A stretch of 8,169 nucleotides of DNA from Rubrobacter sp. (GTDB lineage Bacteria > Actinomycetota > Rubrobacteria > Rubrobacterales > Rubrobacteraceae). The notes under the pieces were generated by a model. The model did no database searches. It saw only the letters and a list, made by a program, of their open reading frames with translations, and had not been told where the DNA came from. The stretch is from contig JADDPR010000398.1 of assembly GCA_016781775.1 (NCBI GenBank), positions 1 to 8,169 on the forward strand, given 5' to 3'. Positions 6,701-8,169 of this stretch are shown here, one piece after another (the stretch's first letter is position 1; every line of letters starts with the position of its first letter). Position numbers and translations under genes: made by a program.

Positions 6701-8169
6701 CACCGGATCGAGTAGTCGAGCCTGAAGCGTTCGTGCCCCTCGAGAGCGTCTTGCACCTTATTCCACACCCTCTCCCGATCTTGTTCCAGGATCAGGTCGC
6801 CGTATTCGAGTTCCCCGCCCTTCGAAAAGGTCTCGGGAAGGTAACCGGTGAGCTCTCGTGCATACTCGCTGACAAACTCCATGGGCCAATCGTCTTCGTT
6901 GAGGCACCGATAAACCATGGCCGGGGCGTTGGCGAGCAGGGTGGAGAAGCGCCGTTCGCTCTCGGCGAGGCGCTCTTCGGCTTGCTTTCGCTCGGTTATG
7001 TCGCGGAAGTACCACACCCTGCCGTAGTAAGCGCCATCCGCGCTCTTTACCGGAGCGCTGTAGCGGTCGAAGGCCCGGCCATCCTTGAGCAGGATCTCGT
7101 CGCGGCTCTCCTCATCCTGATGTTCGTAGAGACGGGCGACCCCCGCCAGAAACTCCTCCGGATCGGCCAGTTTGTCCAGCACCGCCCGGATCGTGTCCTC
7201 GCCAGCCCGGGTCGCGATCACCTCCTCCGGGACTTCCCACATCTCCACAAAGCGCCGGTTGAAGGAGCGTATCGTTCTGTCGTGGGAGACGACGAGGATG
7301 CCGTCGATGGAGGCCTCGCTCTGGGCCTCCAGGAGGGTCTTCTGGAGGCCCAGCTCCTCTTCGTATCGCTTGCGCTCCGTGAGGTCGCGGGCGATGGTCG
7401 AGGTCCCCACGATGGCGTTCGCCGAGTCCCTGACCGGCGACGTGGTCAGCGAGGTAGGCACGCGTCTACCGTCCTTGGAGATGCGCTCGGTCTCGTAGTC
7501 GGAGACGGTCTCCCCCCGCGCTACCTTCAAGGAGATCTCCTTCATCTCGTCGATGCGGTCGGGGGGCGTGAGAATCGAGACGTTCTTGCCCTTGATCTCC
7601 TCCTCCGAGTAGCCGTAGAGCTTCTCCGCGCCGGGGTTCCAGCTGATAATGGTACCGTCCAAGCTCTTGGAATCTATGGCATCGGTGGAGTTCTGCACGA
7701 TCGATGCCAGGCGAGCGCTCTCCTCCTCGGCCCTCCTGCGCTTGAGCAGGGTGCCGATCGCGAACGCCCATCCAAAAAAGACGAGGGCCAAGCCCAGGCC
7801 ACCGGCCCCCAACAAGGCAAGCTGGTACGCCTCCAGGCGCTGTCTCTCTTGTTCTTCCGCGTCTTGCAGTGCCGCGAACGTAGCGTCCAGCCCCTCGATG
7901 TACCGCCGCTTGTAGCGCTCGTATTCCGGGCCCTCCAGAAGCCCCAGCGCCTCGGAGTCCCTCCCCTCTCGGTCCAACGCAAACGCGCGCTCCTCCAGCG
8001 CGAGCAGGCGATCCGTTGGCCCCTCGACGGTCCCGAACCGTCGCTCGACTTCGGGGGTCAGGAACAGGTTCAACGTCTCCTCGGTGAGGCCGACGAGTTC
8101 GGCATCGGCTTCGTCGTAGCGCTCCTCGTAGCGCTCCTCGAGCCTGGGATCGTCCTCGACGGCGACCAA
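3788..8169 (-). CDS. Hybrid sensor histidine kinase, five PAS domains, HisKA-HATPase-REC-REC-HPt; 5'-partial, with an apparent 1-base frameshift
   Basis: A membrane sensor kinase running a complete internal His-Asp-His phosphorelay. Numbering starts at the window edge, so the true N-terminus is missing. Residues 1-112 are acidic and helical, probably an extracytoplasmic four-helix-type sensor. Residues 116-141 are a membrane helix followed by KRRR, with no evident HAMP. Five PAS domains follow (about 152-265, 280-393, 405-523, 533-645, 655-778), each ending in a D(I/L/V/A)TE(R/L)K-type motif. HisKA has H810 in NMSHEIRTP. The HATPase shows N923/N927, DTGIG at 959 and GGTGLGL at 988. REC1 has D1053/D1054, phosphoacceptor D1102 and K1154. 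REC2 has D1250 and K1305. HPt has H1400 in AHTLKGSSGN. The frame open from the edge stops at 4726, inside REC1, and the rest continues in another frame. Adding one G to the run at 4763-4768 joins them into 1460 residues in view. The domains match BarA/ArcB-class hybrid kinases. The stimulus is unknown and no DNA-binding response regulator is present in the window. Confidence 0.93.
4763..4768 (-). other. Apparent frameshift site in the kinase gene (G6 run, one base short)
   Basis: The minus strand reads GTG followed by five more G and then CGCGG. The upstream frame gives MASSVGG and then a nonsense tail ending at a TAG (stop at 4726-4728). The other frame from this exact point gives RGEGEEARRAGIEAYLTKPV, the expected end of a receiver domain with its conserved Lys-Pro. 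One additional G restores continuity with no other change. The loss therefore lies in this six-base homopolymer. Confidence 0.9.
8115..8138. repeat. 12-bp perfect tandem duplication inside the kinase gene
   Basis: The unit CGTAGCGCTCCT occurs twice in a row on the plus strand. In the minus-strand reading frame it encodes two copies of a Glu-Glu-Arg-Tyr-type unit, giving EERYEERY in the predicted extracytoplasmic helical region. It is in frame and neutral to the reading frame. It is probably a recent slippage duplication in a charged helix. Confidence 0.8.

Noticed and set aside
49..7915. Numerous plus-strand open frames, several over 200 codons
   Set aside because: They mirror the minus-strand genes, as expected in high-GC coding DNA. 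They carry no recognisable motifs and are biased to Arg, Gly, Ala and Val.

Overview
The window is high-GC DNA in which every supportable gene lies on the minus strand. Strong G/C third-position bias, the MurT/GatD pair, an actinobacterial-type SpoIID/LytB protein and a very large multi-PAS hybrid kinase point to an actinomycete. A Rubrobacter-like lineage is my best guess from general impression. The phylum is fairly secure and the genus is not.

Layout in the direction of transcription (high to low coordinates): (1) 8169-3788, a giant membrane-anchored hybrid sensor histidine kinase, cut by the window edge at its N-terminus. It carries an extracytoplasmic helical segment, one membrane helix, five PAS domains, HisKA, HATPase, two receivers and an HPt domain. 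(2) A 71-bp gap holding a perfect TATAAT box 8 bp before the next ATG, suggesting a leaderless transcript. (3) 3716-2298, murT, the Mur-ligase-like subunit of the lipid II isoglutaminyl synthase. (4) A 174-bp gap with two blocks of degenerate 7-bp repeats and a doubtful 45-codon ORF. (5) 2123-1359, gatD, the glutaminase subunit. (6) 1320-56, an exported SpoIID/LytB-domain protein, probably a peptidoglycan lytic transglycosylase. (7) 1-55, a tail with no recognisable gene.

Functionally, MurT and GatD together amidate the D-Glu of the lipid II stem peptide, and the SpoIID-like protein would act on glycan strands outside the membrane. Genes 3, 5 and 6 therefore form a small cell-wall cluster. 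The kinase is a self-contained phosphorelay with no output regulator in view, and a link to the wall genes is only positional.

The most important technical point is that two of the four genes, the kinase and spoIID, are each split by an apparent loss of one G in a G-run (C-run on the + strand, at 4763-4768 and 685-689). Restoring one base at each site gives complete, motif-perfect proteins. Homopolymer sequencing error is the simplest reading; real frameshift mutations are the alternative. I see no clearly novel system. The unusual non-coding signals are the leaderless murT promoter and the heptad repeats in the murT-gatD gap.
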